A DNA stretch of 50,841 bases from Vibrio harveyi NBRC 15634 = ATCC 14126 = KCTC 12724 (GCF_001591145.1 NZ_BCUF01000043.1:1-50841), one strand, 5' to 3'; shown: positions 26,901-35,199, counted from the first letter of the stretch. Notes: generated by a model not told the origin, from the sequence alone. Translations and numbers: made by a program.

Positions 26901-27167
26901 ACCAGGTTGTAAAGTTCTACCATCCTTACCTTTCAGTACGTTGTTACCATCTTTATCTTTAATCTGGTTTTTGTAAGACGAGTAGTACAGCGACAGTGTA
27001 CCGTCAAAGGTATGTGCTGCAGAGCCTATGTTGGTAATTTCGACGGCTTTATTTGATGCCGAGCCTTCAACATACTCAGAAATAATGATGTCGTTAATAT
27101 CCGCAAATGCTGCGCCACTTAGCACACTACTAATCGCACCCGCGAGTAGGGTCATTTTTTTATTCAT
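23997..27167 (-). CDS. xds: Extracellular endonuclease of the ExeM/NucH family (Xds-like)
   Basis: A secreted nuclease of 1056 aa expected to degrade extracellular DNA for biofilm turnover and nutrient release, as Xds does in V. cholerae. A signal peptide (1-22) is followed by a lamin-tail domain (about 23-170), an OB-fold-like region (about 225-345) and an endonuclease/exonuclease/phosphatase domain (about 515-890) with TQNVLNYF, LMEIENNGFGD, VNHLKSKGS, GDMNSYAHEDP and SLDHLLISG. The C terminus is a GlyGly-CTERM sorting tail (GGSFGFGALLAMLG, then RRRR), implying type II secretion and rhombosortase processing. The pabA-xds-trpS neighbourhood matches V. cholerae as I recall it. Confidence 0.9.
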   Translation of the reverse strand: MNKKMTLLAGAISSVLSGAAFADINDIIISEYVEGSASNKAVEITNIGSAAHTFDGTLSLYYSSYKNQIKDKDGNNVLKGKDGRTLQPGKSIVVINGDAGAEMRAFIERLGGKDVTVVAGTYDEVKHSAMNFNGDDAVWLGTSSAEADIKDIFGTYGYKGDKLWDDRTMRRKAGSTQATTYDESQWDKFAKDDFGGLGDPTAVNNDPITPPENTPCADAAGSLSYKTIGEVQGEGYSSPLIESGYESADEYLVTGVVSAVTTNLVKGFFLYDNNADGNVKTSDGVFVQTKGELSQDMVGQQICVRAKVKENYGVTTLIPTNDIWEVENASQVPPTPVDMVRIDSDDENFRSTLERLEGMPVRLVKDMDAAEDGEQNMRVSRSFSFDFDSFRNNMVLAYKRPNPQPNQDHVAGSAESLAQKAENKDFRVYVDTDAKAPNGQIPYYPDFFADPKKNYIRINDSVVGLEGVLHYSYNEFRLIPTNTVDSKAFIHNTDRTKAPSIKETNDAYSAADSFNIRIATQNVLNYFNSPYGGSDNSFGDNRGAESQLDFDRQQAKIVEAIYGLDADIVGLMEIENNGFGDFGAINELLAAINAKYDDEDYGDRNKSNSIHNRYVFVGFDKNGDTILDDQDTVGSDAITTGIIYRPSKVSVISGQVIPMPSQHAPMIVDENGAPITDSKGEIRESGDNYQRNTVAATFQVLNTGKRLTVSVNHLKSKGSTCYEDWKGWETWEKFDPSKDNVKSDDDFQGSCENFRVAAAYHLGEEMAKIEGDKVVLGDMNSYAHEDPMLVLTSNPTGKTLTAAGYTFIGKLPQFGPEGKVITKTYGYINAVDRMMPAGETAWSYSYNDEVGSLDHLLISGSLDKRLIDAVDWHINAPESSLYDYNSKYKGGDTNEPNPFYSQDPYRSSDHDSALVTLGYKYGEAGERLVTIATKSGRADIGYAVPATAQKGDVATLSISPVPADAPALPKVTLDKDGAQMVMFDSAKLPVGKYELTMTLNNETSGVVNQKVTDVEFIKRDSSNVKPVHPEKDGSGGSFGFGALLAMLGLGFLRRRR

Positions 27168-27188
27168 GGGAAATCTCTCTATCGTGGG

Positions 27189-28265
27189 TTAGAAGTAAAC
27201 GCGCGCATAAGCGTAAGCGTCTTGAGCAGCATCACCAGCGTTCATTTCAAGCGCAATAATGCTTGAGCTGGTTGGTTTGTAGTTCACGCCTAGCGTGCCC
27301 CATGTGCGGCTTGTACCCCAGCTGTATCGCTTACCATCCCAAACATCACTGCTTGGATCCCACGCTTCATATTCTTCGTAGTTGTAAGAGCCCACGAGCT
27401 CCCACTGCTTGGTGAAAATGTATTTCGCAGAAACCAAAGCACCTTGGTTTTCTTGGGTCTGGTAATCATTGAAGATGCTTTGCTTGTTCTCTTTATCGGT
27501 GTTATCGATAACCGTTTCTTTGCGAGCAATATCTTCTTCTTCGTAGAACGCGTTGAAGCCTAAGTGAATGGTGTCGTTAACTGCGTAACGCATACCAAAA
27601 CCAATCAAACGTTGTTCACCGTACTTCGACTTACCATCAGAACCACCGCGACCTTCTAAACCAACAACAGCTGAGAAGCTATCGCCAAAGTAGCCAATGT
27701 AGCCGTTCACAATGTCACCCAGCTCAGAACCAGATGAAGACTTACCACCGTAAGTGTATGAAGCACCGACTTTTACATCATCAAAGTAACGACCTTCGTA
27801 TTTGATTGTTACGTCTTGGTCACCAGCTTCACCAGTTTCTACAGTTGTATCAAAAGTGAAGTCACCCCACTTATCGTAATCATCAAATGCTGTATCCGTC
27901 AGGCCGGCTTCAATGTACTGGTTTTCCCACACATCGTAGCCAACAAATAATTTATCGATGGTTAGAACTAGATCGCCAGAACCGTGCTTCCAATTCTCAC
28001 GTTCATAATCTAGCTCTAGACGGTAGTGCATTTTGTCTCGCTTACCTTTGACGCCTAACGTAGCGAAAGAGTCATCGATGTAGCTTTTTTCATCAGTGTA
28101 AAATTCACCGTATTCGTAGTTTGCGCCAACATGTCCGCCAACACCCACTTCGCCATACAGTTTTAGAAAGTCTCCGTTGTCATCTTCATATATGGTCGCA
28201 GCATTGACCGCTGTCGCCATAAATAGCGAAGAGATCGCTATAGCCACTGCATTTCTTTTCAGCAT
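27189..28265 (-). CDS. Outer-membrane porin
   Basis: A 358-aa beta-barrel protein with signal peptide (1-22, ending AVNA) and alternating aromatic/polar strands throughout, ending in YAYARVYF with the C-terminal Phe recognised by the Bam machinery. It is highly acidic, as in many marine porins. It resembles general Gram-negative porins, but I cannot assign it to OmpU, OmpT or another named type. The nuclease gene follows after 21 bp, suggesting joint expression and perhaps uptake of nuclease products. A perfect CRP site lies 139 bp upstream. Confidence 0.85.
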   Translation of the reverse strand: MLKRNAVAIAISSLFMATAVNAATIYEDDNGDFLKLYGEVGVGGHVGANYEYGEFYTDEKSYIDDSFATLGVKGKRDKMHYRLELDYERENWKHGSGDLVLTIDKLFVGYDVWENQYIEAGLTDTAFDDYDKWGDFTFDTTVETGEAGDQDVTIKYEGRYFDDVKVGASYTYGGKSSSGSELGDIVNGYIGYFGDSFSAVVGLEGRGGSDGKSKYGEQRLIGFGMRYAVNDTIHLGFNAFYEEEDIARKETVIDNTDKENKQSIFNDYQTQENQGALVSAKYIFTKQWELVGSYNYEEYEAWDPSSDVWDGKRYSWGTSRTWGTLGVNYKPTSSSIIALEMNAGDAAQDAYAYARVYF

Positions 28266-28403
28266 GCCTATTTCCTTGTTGTATTTAATTTCAAATGGAA
28301 TTTCGTTCTATATGTCAAACTGGGCTCTGGCGTTTATTTAACCAATACTATTGAGTGTTTAATCGGTAAGTTTTGAGCGCGAAAAGTCTCCTGACCTATT
28401 CCT

Positions 28404-28419
28404 TGTGAGGAAGATCACA
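28404..28419. promoter_or_regulatory. Perfect CRP binding site upstream of the porin-nuclease operon
   Basis: TGTGA (28404-28408), six bases, then TCACA (28415-28419), flanked by T and G. All ten core positions match the CRP consensus. It is 139 bp upstream of the porin start and about 470 bp from the lipoprotein gene, so the porin is the likely target. No convincing -10/-35 pair was identified to say whether it activates or represses. Confidence 0.8.
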
Positions 28420-28743
28420 GTTCAACTTGATTCATTTATTAACTAGATAAATCTCTCTTTTTTATGCAAAAAGAAAAGTAAAAGGCATGCTAATTGAGAA
28501 ATGTTTCACAAATATTTAGTTATTATTATGAGGTGTTTTATACATTCAACAGATTTTGTTGTTAACAGAATTAACAATAACTTTAAATATGTAAAATTAG
28601 ATCAATTACTCAGTTTTATATTTCCCATAATGTTAAGCAAAATATTAATAATGGTTTTAACAAGGCTGTTTCGTATATTACTTAGGTCATTTTCCGAGCA
28701 ATAAACATCAACACTTGCTAATTTAGTGGTTCATTTTCTTTAT

Positions 28744-28762
28744 TTTATTGCGAATCATTCTC
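28744..28762. promoter_or_regulatory. Possible Fur box upstream of a lipoprotein gene
   Basis: The 19-mer containing GCGAATCATTCTC matches the Fur consensus at about 13 of 19 positions. It lies 128 bp upstream of the lipoprotein start. In AT-rich DNA such matches arise by chance, so support is weak. Confidence 0.25.
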
Positions 28763-28889
28763 CTTTTAATGGCTGATTTTATAAATTAATCATTATTTTC
28801 GACACTAACACCTAGTCAATTTGATAATCAGGGGTTATAACAACGCAGCAGGATATCCATAAAAACTCATATTAAAAACAGGACTGAAA

Positions 28890-29285
28890 ATGAGACGATT
28901 TCAACCAGTTGCGCTAACTCTCGCTTGCTCGGTATTTCTTGCTGGATGCCAAGCCATCCCAGACGAACTCAAGACAAGCCAACCATTAAAGCCGAACACA
29001 ACCCAACACTTAATTGAGAACGCTAAAGCCGAGCTTAACCAGTATGAACACTTTGATGTAAGTGATGAGGGGATGATTACTTTCACCGCTCAGTTGCCGC
29101 GATTCTCGCGTTACGCTTGGGATCCAGTTTCGATTACCGAATCAAGCTATCAAATCGCATGCGAGGATCTGCGTTACTTCACGGAACGCGGTTTTGTTAT
29201 AAAAGCATGGTTTGCAGGACCACGAGGACGTGCCGAGTACTACAATATGGCACGTTGCGAGGAAGAAGCCTCTTCCAGAAAATAA
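28890..29285 (+). CDS. Small lipoprotein, function unknown
   Basis: A 131-aa protein with a lipoprotein signal (MRRFQPVALTLACSVFLAGC, lipobox LAGC, Cys20). The mature part has two further cysteines (in YQIACEDLRYF and MARCEEEA) that could form a disulfide, and is otherwise mixed alpha/beta. CAGGAC lies about 5 nt before the ATG. I do not recognise the family. It is convergent with trpS and has its own upstream region and terminator. Confidence 0.85.
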   Translation: MRRFQPVALTLACSVFLAGCQAIPDELKTSQPLKPNTTQHLIENAKAELNQYEHFDVSDEGMITFTAQLPRFSRYAWDPVSITESSYQIACEDLRYFTERGFVIKAWFAGPRGRAEYYNMARCEEEASSRK

Positions 29286-29289
29286 GCAT

Positions 29290-29321
29290 AAAAAAAGCTC
29301 CACCAATGGTGGAGCTTTTTT
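29290..29321. terminator. Bidirectional terminator between the lipoprotein gene and trpS
   Basis: A perfect 9-bp stem (AGCTCCACC and complement) with a 3-nt loop is flanked by A6 and T6, so it can end transcripts from both convergent genes. Confidence 0.92.
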
Positions 29322-29336
29322 GTATTCGAATTTTAC

Positions 29337-30374
29337 CTATGGGCGAGCGACAAAACCTACAGCTTCGTACGCTTTCTTCAACGTTTCAGCCGCACGTGCC
29401 GATGCTTTCTCAGCGCCTTGCTTCATTACTTCGTTCATGTAAGCGCGGTCAGCACGAATGCGGTGGTATTCAGCCTGAATTGGCTCAAGCATAGTAACTA
29501 GAGCTTCACCAACGTCTTTCTTGAATGGACCGTACATTTCAACGCCTTGGTATTTCGCTTCAATCTCTTCAAAGCTCATGCCTGTTGCCGCAGAGTACAG
29601 CCCCATTAGGTTAGAGATACCTGCCTTGTTGTCCCAGTCGTGAGCGATACGCGGTGGCGTTTCTGTGTCGGTTTGCGCTTTGTTGATCTTCTTAATGATC
29701 GACTTAGGCTCTTCCAACAGCGTGATAACGTTCTTACGGTTGTCATCAGATTTAGACATCTTCTTGGTTGCGTCTTGAAGGCTCATTACACGCGCATTTA
29801 CCGTCGGAATGTAAGGCTCTGGCACTTGGAAGATTGGCTGCTCTGGTGAGTAGATGTTGTTAAAGCGGTTAGCAATATCACGCGCTAGCTCTAGGTGTTG
29901 CTTCTGGTCGCTACCTACAGGCACTTGGTGTGCGCCGTACAGCAGGATGTCTGCCGCCATCAGTACTGGGTAGTCAAACAGACCAACGTTTACATCACCA
30001 AACTGGCTCGAACTGTCGTTTGAGTAACGTGCAGATTTGTCTTTAAACTGCGTCATACGACCCAGTTCACCCATTTGGGTGTAACAGTTAAGAAGCCAAC
30101 CAAGTTGAGCATGCTCTGGTACGTGTGACTGAACAAATAACGTGCTCTTCTTCGGGTCAACACCAACTGCCAGACAGATCGCCAGTGCGTCTAGAGTCGC
30201 TTCATGCAGCGCTTTAGGGTCCTGACGAACCGTAATCGCGTGAAGGTCTACCACACAGTATTGGCAATCATAATCGTCTTGCATCTGCTGCCATTGACGT
30301 AGAGCACCCAAGTAGTTACCGATACTTAGTTCACCTGAAGGTTGAACACCACTCAATACAATGGGTTTGCTCAT
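29337..30374 (-). CDS. trpS: Tryptophanyl-tRNA synthetase
   Basis: Class I aminoacyl-tRNA synthetase charging tRNA-Trp. It is 345 aa, close to the usual length of about 334. The HIGH-like motif is GELSIGNYLG (residues 14-23) and the KMSKS motif is intact (about 195). Upstream of it lies a hairpin with a T7 tract, which separates it from gph, unlike E. coli where both belong to the dam operon. Confidence 0.97.
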   Translation of the reverse strand: MSKPIVLSGVQPSGELSIGNYLGALRQWQQMQDDYDCQYCVVDLHAITVRQDPKALHEATLDALAICLAVGVDPKKSTLFVQSHVPEHAQLGWLLNCYTQMGELGRMTQFKDKSARYSNDSSSQFGDVNVGLFDYPVLMAADILLYGAHQVPVGSDQKQHLELARDIANRFNNIYSPEQPIFQVPEPYIPTVNARVMSLQDATKKMSKSDDNRKNVITLLEEPKSIIKKINKAQTDTETPPRIAHDWDNKAGISNLMGLYSAATGMSFEEIEAKYQGVEMYGPFKKDVGEALVTMLEPIQAEYHRIRADRAYMNEVMKQGAEKASARAAETLKKAYEAVGFVARP

Positions 30375-30411
30375 TAGAATGATTCCTTTGACTTCTTAAT
30401 CTAATTAAATG

Positions 30412-30442
30412 AAAAAAACCGTGCAGTAATAGGTGCACGGTT
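30412..30442 (-). terminator. Terminator or attenuator between gph and trpS
   Basis: On the minus strand AACCGTGCA and its complement (arms 30417-30425, 30434-30442) form a 9-bp stem with an 8-nt loop, followed by T7. It ends 38 bp upstream of the trpS start. It may end the gph mRNA or act as a leader attenuator for trpS. Confidence 0.85.
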
Positions 30443-30490
30443 TACTCAGTGTACTCATTAACGAGTATTTTGGAAGCTCTTTTGTAGCCG

Positions 30491-31177
30491 TTATGCAGAA
30501 ACCGCTACAACGTCCAATAATTCTGCCAAACTGTCAGCGACAAAATCTGGATTTGATGCTGAGATAGACTCACCGTGGTTGTAACCATAAGTCAGACCAA
30601 ATGAGGCACAGCCTGCATTCTTTGCCGCGAGAATGTCGTTCTTCGAGTCGCCGACCATCAACATTTCACTTGGTTGGATTTGGTGTTTTTCCATCAGCCA
30701 GTTCAGTGCTACTGGGTTTGGTTTTTTCTCTGGAAATGCATCGCCACCTAGCACATCAACAAAGTATTTTGCGATGTCGTGCTTTTCTAAAACATCAGGC
30801 ACAAACTTCGAAGGCTTGTTGGTTACCAATGCCATAACAAAGCCGGCTTTGTGTAACTCTTCCAGTGTCTCTTTTACCGTCGGGTAAAGGTGGCTTAATT
30901 TGTGACCGCTTTGATCATAGTAGTCATCAAACAGTACACGCGCTTTTGCACGAAGCTCTTCACTCAACTCTGGGTTGATGGTCAGGCTTTGGCTTAGTGA
31001 GCGTCCAATCAGCACGTCTGCACCGTTACCAACATAGTCACGAACCTGCTCTTCTGAAACAGAAGGAAAACCAAGAGCTTGAACGGCTTGGTCTGCCGCA
31101 ACCGCTAGATCCGGCACGCTATCAAGCAAAGTACCGTCTAGGTCAAAGGCAATGAATTTAATGTCTTGTTGAGTCAT
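30491..31177 (-). CDS. gph: Phosphoglycolate phosphatase
   Basis: HAD-superfamily phosphatase that removes 2-phosphoglycolate produced during repair of oxidised DNA ends. It is 228 aa with FDLDGTLLDS (nucleophile Asp12, acid Asp14), VTNKPSKF and MVGDSKNDILAAKNAG. In E. coli it follows rpe in the dam operon; here the gene upstream is rlmB, so the usual rpe-gph link is broken. Confidence 0.95.
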   Translation of the reverse strand: MTQQDIKFIAFDLDGTLLDSVPDLAVAADQAVQALGFPSVSEEQVRDYVGNGADVLIGRSLSQSLTINPELSEELRAKARVLFDDYYDQSGHKLSHLYPTVKETLEELHKAGFVMALVTNKPSKFVPDVLEKHDIAKYFVDVLGGDAFPEKKPNPVALNWLMEKHQIQPSEMLMVGDSKNDILAAKNAGCASFGLTYGYNHGESISASNPDFVADSLAELLDVVAVSA

Positions 31178-31217
31178 AACTTCCCTGAAGATTTTTATTT
31201 ATAAATCGGTGAAAACG

Positions 31218-31243
31218 ACAAAGGATGGCACCCCATCCTTTGT
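31218..31243. terminator. Terminator after rlmB
   Basis: A perfect 11-bp stem (ACAAAGGATGG and complement) with a 4-nt loop. On the minus strand CGTTTTC follows, on the plus strand T5. It lies between the rlmB stop and gph, leaving only about 40 bp for a gph promoter downstream of it. Confidence 0.82.
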
Positions 31244-31302
31244 TTTTATCATTGTGTCTGACTTTGTAGTAACTATTTGTTTATTAGAAATTTATTTAGC
31301 AA

Positions 31303-32046
31303 TTACTTTGCAGCAATACGCTGACGAACCGCTTCAAACAAACAAATGCCAGATGCCACAGATACGTTCAAGCTTGAAACGCTACCTGCCATTGGGATCT
31401 TAATCAAATCATCACAGGTTTCGCGAGTCAGACGACGCATGCCGTCACCTTCTGCACCCATTACGATAGCAAGAGGACCCGTTAGTTTTGCTTGGTAAAT
31501 ATCGTGCGTCGCTTCGCCCGCCGTACCAACAAACCAGATGCCTTGCTCTTGCAGTGTACGCATAGTACGAGCCAAGTTGGTCACTCGGATCAATGGCACG
31601 ACTTCTGCTGCACCACAAGCTACTTTGCTTACAGTTGCGTTCATCGGTGCAGAGCGATCTTTCGGTACGATGATCGCTGCTACGCCAGCTGCGTCGGCAT
31701 TACGTAGACAAGCCCCTAGGTTATGCGGATCCGTCACGCCATCCAACACCAATAGTAGCGGTGACTCGTGCTGCGCTAGGATGCCATCGATGTCGTTTTC
31801 GTTCAGCTGTTTCGCTGGCTTCACGCGAGCGATGATGCCTTGGTGGTTTGCGCCACGCGCTTTGTCATCCAAGGTTTTACGCGTCATTTGCTGAATCGAA
31901 ACACCACATACCTGAAGGTCATTTAAAATTGGCATTAGGCGATCGTCTTGACGACCTTTTAGCACAAATGCTTCGATAAAACGCTCTGGTTCGCGCTCCA
32001 ATACCGCCTTCACTGCGTGAATGCCGTAGATAAATTCGTTACTCAT
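31303..32046 (-). CDS. rlmB: 23S rRNA (guanosine-2'-O-)-methyltransferase RlmB
   Basis: SPOUT-family methyltransferase that methylates the 2'-O of G2251 in 23S rRNA using SAM. It is 247 aa. An N-terminal RNA-binding domain (1-75) is followed by the SPOUT domain with NLGACLRNADAAGV, VMGAEGDGMRRLTRETCD and IPMAGSVSSLNVSVASGI, which form the knotted SAM site. It is the third gene of nsrR-rnr-rlmB, 76 bp after rnr. Confidence 0.96.
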   Translation of the reverse strand: MSNEFIYGIHAVKAVLEREPERFIEAFVLKGRQDDRLMPILNDLQVCGVSIQQMTRKTLDDKARGANHQGIIARVKPAKQLNENDIDGILAQHESPLLLVLDGVTDPHNLGACLRNADAAGVAAIIVPKDRSAPMNATVSKVACGAAEVVPLIRVTNLARTMRTLQEQGIWFVGTAGEATHDIYQAKLTGPLAIVMGAEGDGMRRLTRETCDDLIKIPMAGSVSSLNVSVASGICLFEAVRQRIAAK

Positions 32047-32122
32047 TGTTTAACCTGTTGTTCTGGTCGTATTGCCTGCGCCAATCTACCCCTTTAAATC
32101 CAGACTAGATTGGCGATTCAGC

Positions 32123-34609
32123 CTACTCAGCGTCGCTCTTAGTACGCTTAGTCTTTCTCGGCTTACTGTGTGGCTTTTTCTTGCGTGCTTTCTTCGGCTT
32201 TTTAGCACCTTCAGTGTCACTGCGTTTTGCTCCATTTTTGCGAGGTTTTTCTGCTTCAGCAGATTCTGGTCGCTTGGTTGGTTCAATCGCAGGTATTGCA
32301 CGAGTGCCGCCTTTCGTTGCCGCACGTTTTTTCTCTTTCGCTTTGCGTTTGGCATCCGCTGCGCGTTTCTTCGCAGTCTTACCTTTGCCGCGTAGCTTAC
32401 GGCTTGTTTCGATTAATTCAAAGTCAATTTGCTTGTCATTTAAGTTAACCGCAAGCACTTTCACTTTTACCGCATCGCCTAGGCGATAGATGTTACCGAA
32501 GCTTTCGCCGATAAGTCTTTGACCAATAGGATCAAATTGGTAGTAGTCGTTCGCTAGCGTTGAAATATGCACCAAACCATCGATATGCAGTTCCGTCAGA
32601 CGAACAAAGAAACCAAAGCTGGTTACATTGGCAATAACACCATCCAGCTCGTCGCCAACATGGTCTTGCATGTATTCACACTTCAACCAATCTGCCACTT
32701 CACGAGTTGCGTCGTCTGCACGCCGCTCTGTCATCGAACATTGCTCACCGTAGAAGTCCATGTCGTCAAACGAGTAATGGTAACCGCCAGTTGGTGTCCA
32801 ACGATCTTGGTTGCGACCTTCTTCTTTAGCAATCAGGTACTTGATTGCGCGGTGCAGCAACAGGTCAGGGTAACGACGAATTGGCGACGTGAAGTGCGCG
32901 TAACGTTTCAGCGCTAGACCAAAGTGACCGGCATTGTCTGCGTTGTATACCGCTTGCTTCATTGAGCGCAGTAACATGGTTTGAATCAGTTCTTTGTCCT
33001 GACGTTCTGCAATTTGTTTTACCAAATCTGCATAATCGGTTGGTGATGGCTCTAAACCACCTTTCAGATCCAGACCTAGCTCACTGAGGAAATCACGGAA
33101 CCCCTGCAGGCGCAGTTCACCCGGAGATTCGTGAACACGGTACAACGCTGGCTCTTTTGCTTTCTCAACGTAAGACGCTGAAGCGATGTTCGCTAGGATC
33201 ATACATTCTTCGATGATCTTATGTGCGTCGTTACGAATTACCGGCTCGATGCTTTCAATCTTACGATCCGCATTGAAGATAAATTTAGCTTCAACGGTTT
33301 CGAATTCAATCGCACCACGGTTATCACGCGCTTCTTTAAGTACTTTGTACATCGCGTGCAGCTCTTCAAGGTGAGGAACGACAGCGTGATAACGCATGCG
33401 CAGCTCTTCATCCCCTTCTAGAATCGCACCCACTTTGTTGTAAGTCAGACGCGCATGCGAGTTCATCACAGCTTCGTAGTGTTTATAGCCTGATAGCTTA
33501 CCGGTGTCAGAGATGGTCATCTCACATACCATACACAAGCGATCAACCTGAGGGTTAAGTGAACACAAACCGTTTGATAGCACTTCAGGTAGCATTGGCA
33601 CAACTTGCGATGGAAAGTATACCGAGTTACCACGGTTGATGGCTTCTTTGTCCAGCGCAGAGTCTGTACGCACGTAGTAACTTACGTCAGCAATTGCGAC
33701 CCATAGGCGCCAACCGCCACTCTTTTTCTTCTCACAGTAAACCGCATCATCAAAGTCACGAGCGTCTTCGCCATCAATGGTTACTAGCGGCAAGTCACGT
33801 AGATCGACACGACCTTCTTTTGCTTCTTCTGGAACTTCTTCGCCCAGATTTTCGATCTGTTTATCGACGGCTGCTGGCCAATCGTGTGGAATTTGGTGGG
33901 TACGGATTGCTATTTGCGTTTCCATGCCCGGCGCCATGTTCTCACCAAGAACTTCAACCACTTTACCCATCATGCCACGTGAGCGAGAGCCGCGATCAGT
34001 AATCTCAATAACGACCACGTTACCCATACGAGCACCTGCTTTGTGCTCATTTGGGATCAGAATATCTTGGCTGATGCGAGAGTCATCTGGCACAACGTAT
34101 GAGTAGCCGTATTCAAGGAAGAAACGCCCCACGATCTGCGTGTTACGCTCTTCTAAAACACGAACAAGACGACCTTCACGACGACCACGCTTGCTATTGT
34201 CAGTTGGTTGCACCAACACGTAGTCACCGTGGATGATGTGCTTCATCTGGTGATGCGGCAGTACAATGTCATTATCCTTGCCGACACTGCCTTCTGGACG
34301 AACCCAACCATGACCATCTTTGTGACCAATTACGTAACCTTTCACCATCTCAAGTTTTTCTGGCAACGCATAACACTGACGGCGCGTAAATACGAGCTGA
34401 CCATCACGCTCCATTGCGCGCAGTCGACGGCGTAAACCTTCGTAATGCTCTTCACCTTCAAGTTTTAGCGCTTCAAACAAATCATTGCGATTCATCGGTA
34501 CGCCCGCTTCTTCTAGAAACTCAAGAATGAACTCTCGGCTTGGGATTGGATTTTCGTAATTTTTGGATTCACGATCTGCGAAAGGATCGTTTGGAATATT
34601 GTCTGACAT
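32123..34609 (-). CDS. rnr: Ribonuclease R
   Basis: Processive 3'-5' exoribonuclease that degrades structured RNA and defective tRNA/rRNA and acts with tmRNA. It is 828 aa from ATG at 34609; a GTG at 34615 would add two residues. N-terminal winged-helix and cold-shock domains (1-230) precede the RNB domain (about 260-590, with IDGEDARDFDDAVYCE), an S1 domain (about 640-725) and a long Lys/Arg-rich tail (about 735-828). The tail helps unwind RNA and bind ribosomes in E. coli. Confidence 0.96.
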   Translation of the reverse strand: MSDNIPNDPFADRESKNYENPIPSREFILEFLEEAGVPMNRNDLFEALKLEGEEHYEGLRRRLRAMERDGQLVFTRRQCYALPEKLEMVKGYVIGHKDGHGWVRPEGSVGKDNDIVLPHHQMKHIIHGDYVLVQPTDNSKRGRREGRLVRVLEERNTQIVGRFFLEYGYSYVVPDDSRISQDILIPNEHKAGARMGNVVVIEITDRGSRSRGMMGKVVEVLGENMAPGMETQIAIRTHQIPHDWPAAVDKQIENLGEEVPEEAKEGRVDLRDLPLVTIDGEDARDFDDAVYCEKKKSGGWRLWVAIADVSYYVRTDSALDKEAINRGNSVYFPSQVVPMLPEVLSNGLCSLNPQVDRLCMVCEMTISDTGKLSGYKHYEAVMNSHARLTYNKVGAILEGDEELRMRYHAVVPHLEELHAMYKVLKEARDNRGAIEFETVEAKFIFNADRKIESIEPVIRNDAHKIIEECMILANIASASYVEKAKEPALYRVHESPGELRLQGFRDFLSELGLDLKGGLEPSPTDYADLVKQIAERQDKELIQTMLLRSMKQAVYNADNAGHFGLALKRYAHFTSPIRRYPDLLLHRAIKYLIAKEEGRNQDRWTPTGGYHYSFDDMDFYGEQCSMTERRADDATREVADWLKCEYMQDHVGDELDGVIANVTSFGFFVRLTELHIDGLVHISTLANDYYQFDPIGQRLIGESFGNIYRLGDAVKVKVLAVNLNDKQIDFELIETSRKLRGKGKTAKKRAADAKRKAKEKKRAATKGGTRAIPAIEPTKRPESAEAEKPRKNGAKRSDTEGAKKPKKARKKKPHSKPRKTKRTKSDAE

Positions 34610-34726
34610 AGGCACGCCTATCTAGCAAGGAAGGTATAGAGCTAGTATATCCGAGTCTCTCGATAAGCTACAGAAATTGCTTTAAAAAAGAGTGTCAGTG
34701 AGAAGATTTATAGAACGTTAAGAAGG

Positions 34727-35152
34727 CTAAGGACGGGTAAGTAAGATCAGCAGTTCAGAATTATCACTTAATAGCTCTTCAATCGTGCAGCCATCTAATT
34801 CAGCCAAAAACGCCATTTTCGCTTTCGCTAGCTTTTCTTTTAGACGACATGCCGGCGTGATATGGCAAAATTCCACAGAACAATTCACCAAATCTAATGG
34901 CTCTAAATCACGCACCACACCACCGACAGTGATGTCTTGCGGCGCTTTCATCAAACGAATACCACCATTTTTACCGCGCACCGTATGCACATAACCAAGC
35001 TGACCAAGACGGTTAATCACTTTCACCATATGGTTACGTGATACACCAAATAAATCAGTCACTTCGGTAATATTTGTCAGCTCATCTTTTGGCAATGAAG
35101 CCAAGTAAATCAAGGTTCTGAGCGCATAATCGGTAAAGCTAGTTAACTGCAT
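34727..35152 (-). CDS. nsrR: Nitric oxide-sensing repressor NsrR
   Basis: Rrf2-family iron-sulfur repressor that loses DNA binding when its cluster reacts with nitric oxide. It is 141 aa with a winged helix at the N terminus (SRNHMVKVINRL recognition region) and cluster ligands Cys91, Cys96 and Cys102, the same spacing as E. coli NsrR. It is divergent from hmp, with two NsrR boxes between them, and first in nsrR-rnr-rlmB. Confidence 0.95.
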   Translation of the reverse strand: MQLTSFTDYALRTLIYLASLPKDELTNITEVTDLFGVSRNHMVKVINRLGQLGYVHTVRGKNGGIRLMKAPQDITVGGVVRDLEPLDLVNCSVEFCHITPACRLKEKLAKAKMAFLAELDGCTIEELLSDNSELLILLTRP

Positions 35153-35199
35153 GTTGCTATCCTCTGTAGTAGCAAAATTGTAATTCTTTTCTTGATCGA

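Larger units (their letters stand above)
28266..28889. other. AT-rich 624-bp intergenic region
   Basis: Divergent control region between the porin (minus) and a lipoprotein gene (plus). It holds a perfect CRP site at 28404-28419 and a weaker Fur-like sequence at 28744-28762. The central part (28430-28740) is strongly AT-rich. A 67-codon open frame at 28501-28704 lacks a good ribosome site and looks spurious. No RNA gene was recognised. Confidence 0.6.

Noticed and set aside
28501..28704. 67-codon open frame in the AT-rich gap before the lipoprotein gene
   Set aside because: No good ribosome site, composition driven by AT-rich DNA, and no recognisable family.
30399..30450. 17-codon leader-like frame spanning the trpS upstream hairpin
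   Set aside because: No ribosome site and no tryptophan codons, so a classical leader peptide is unlikely.
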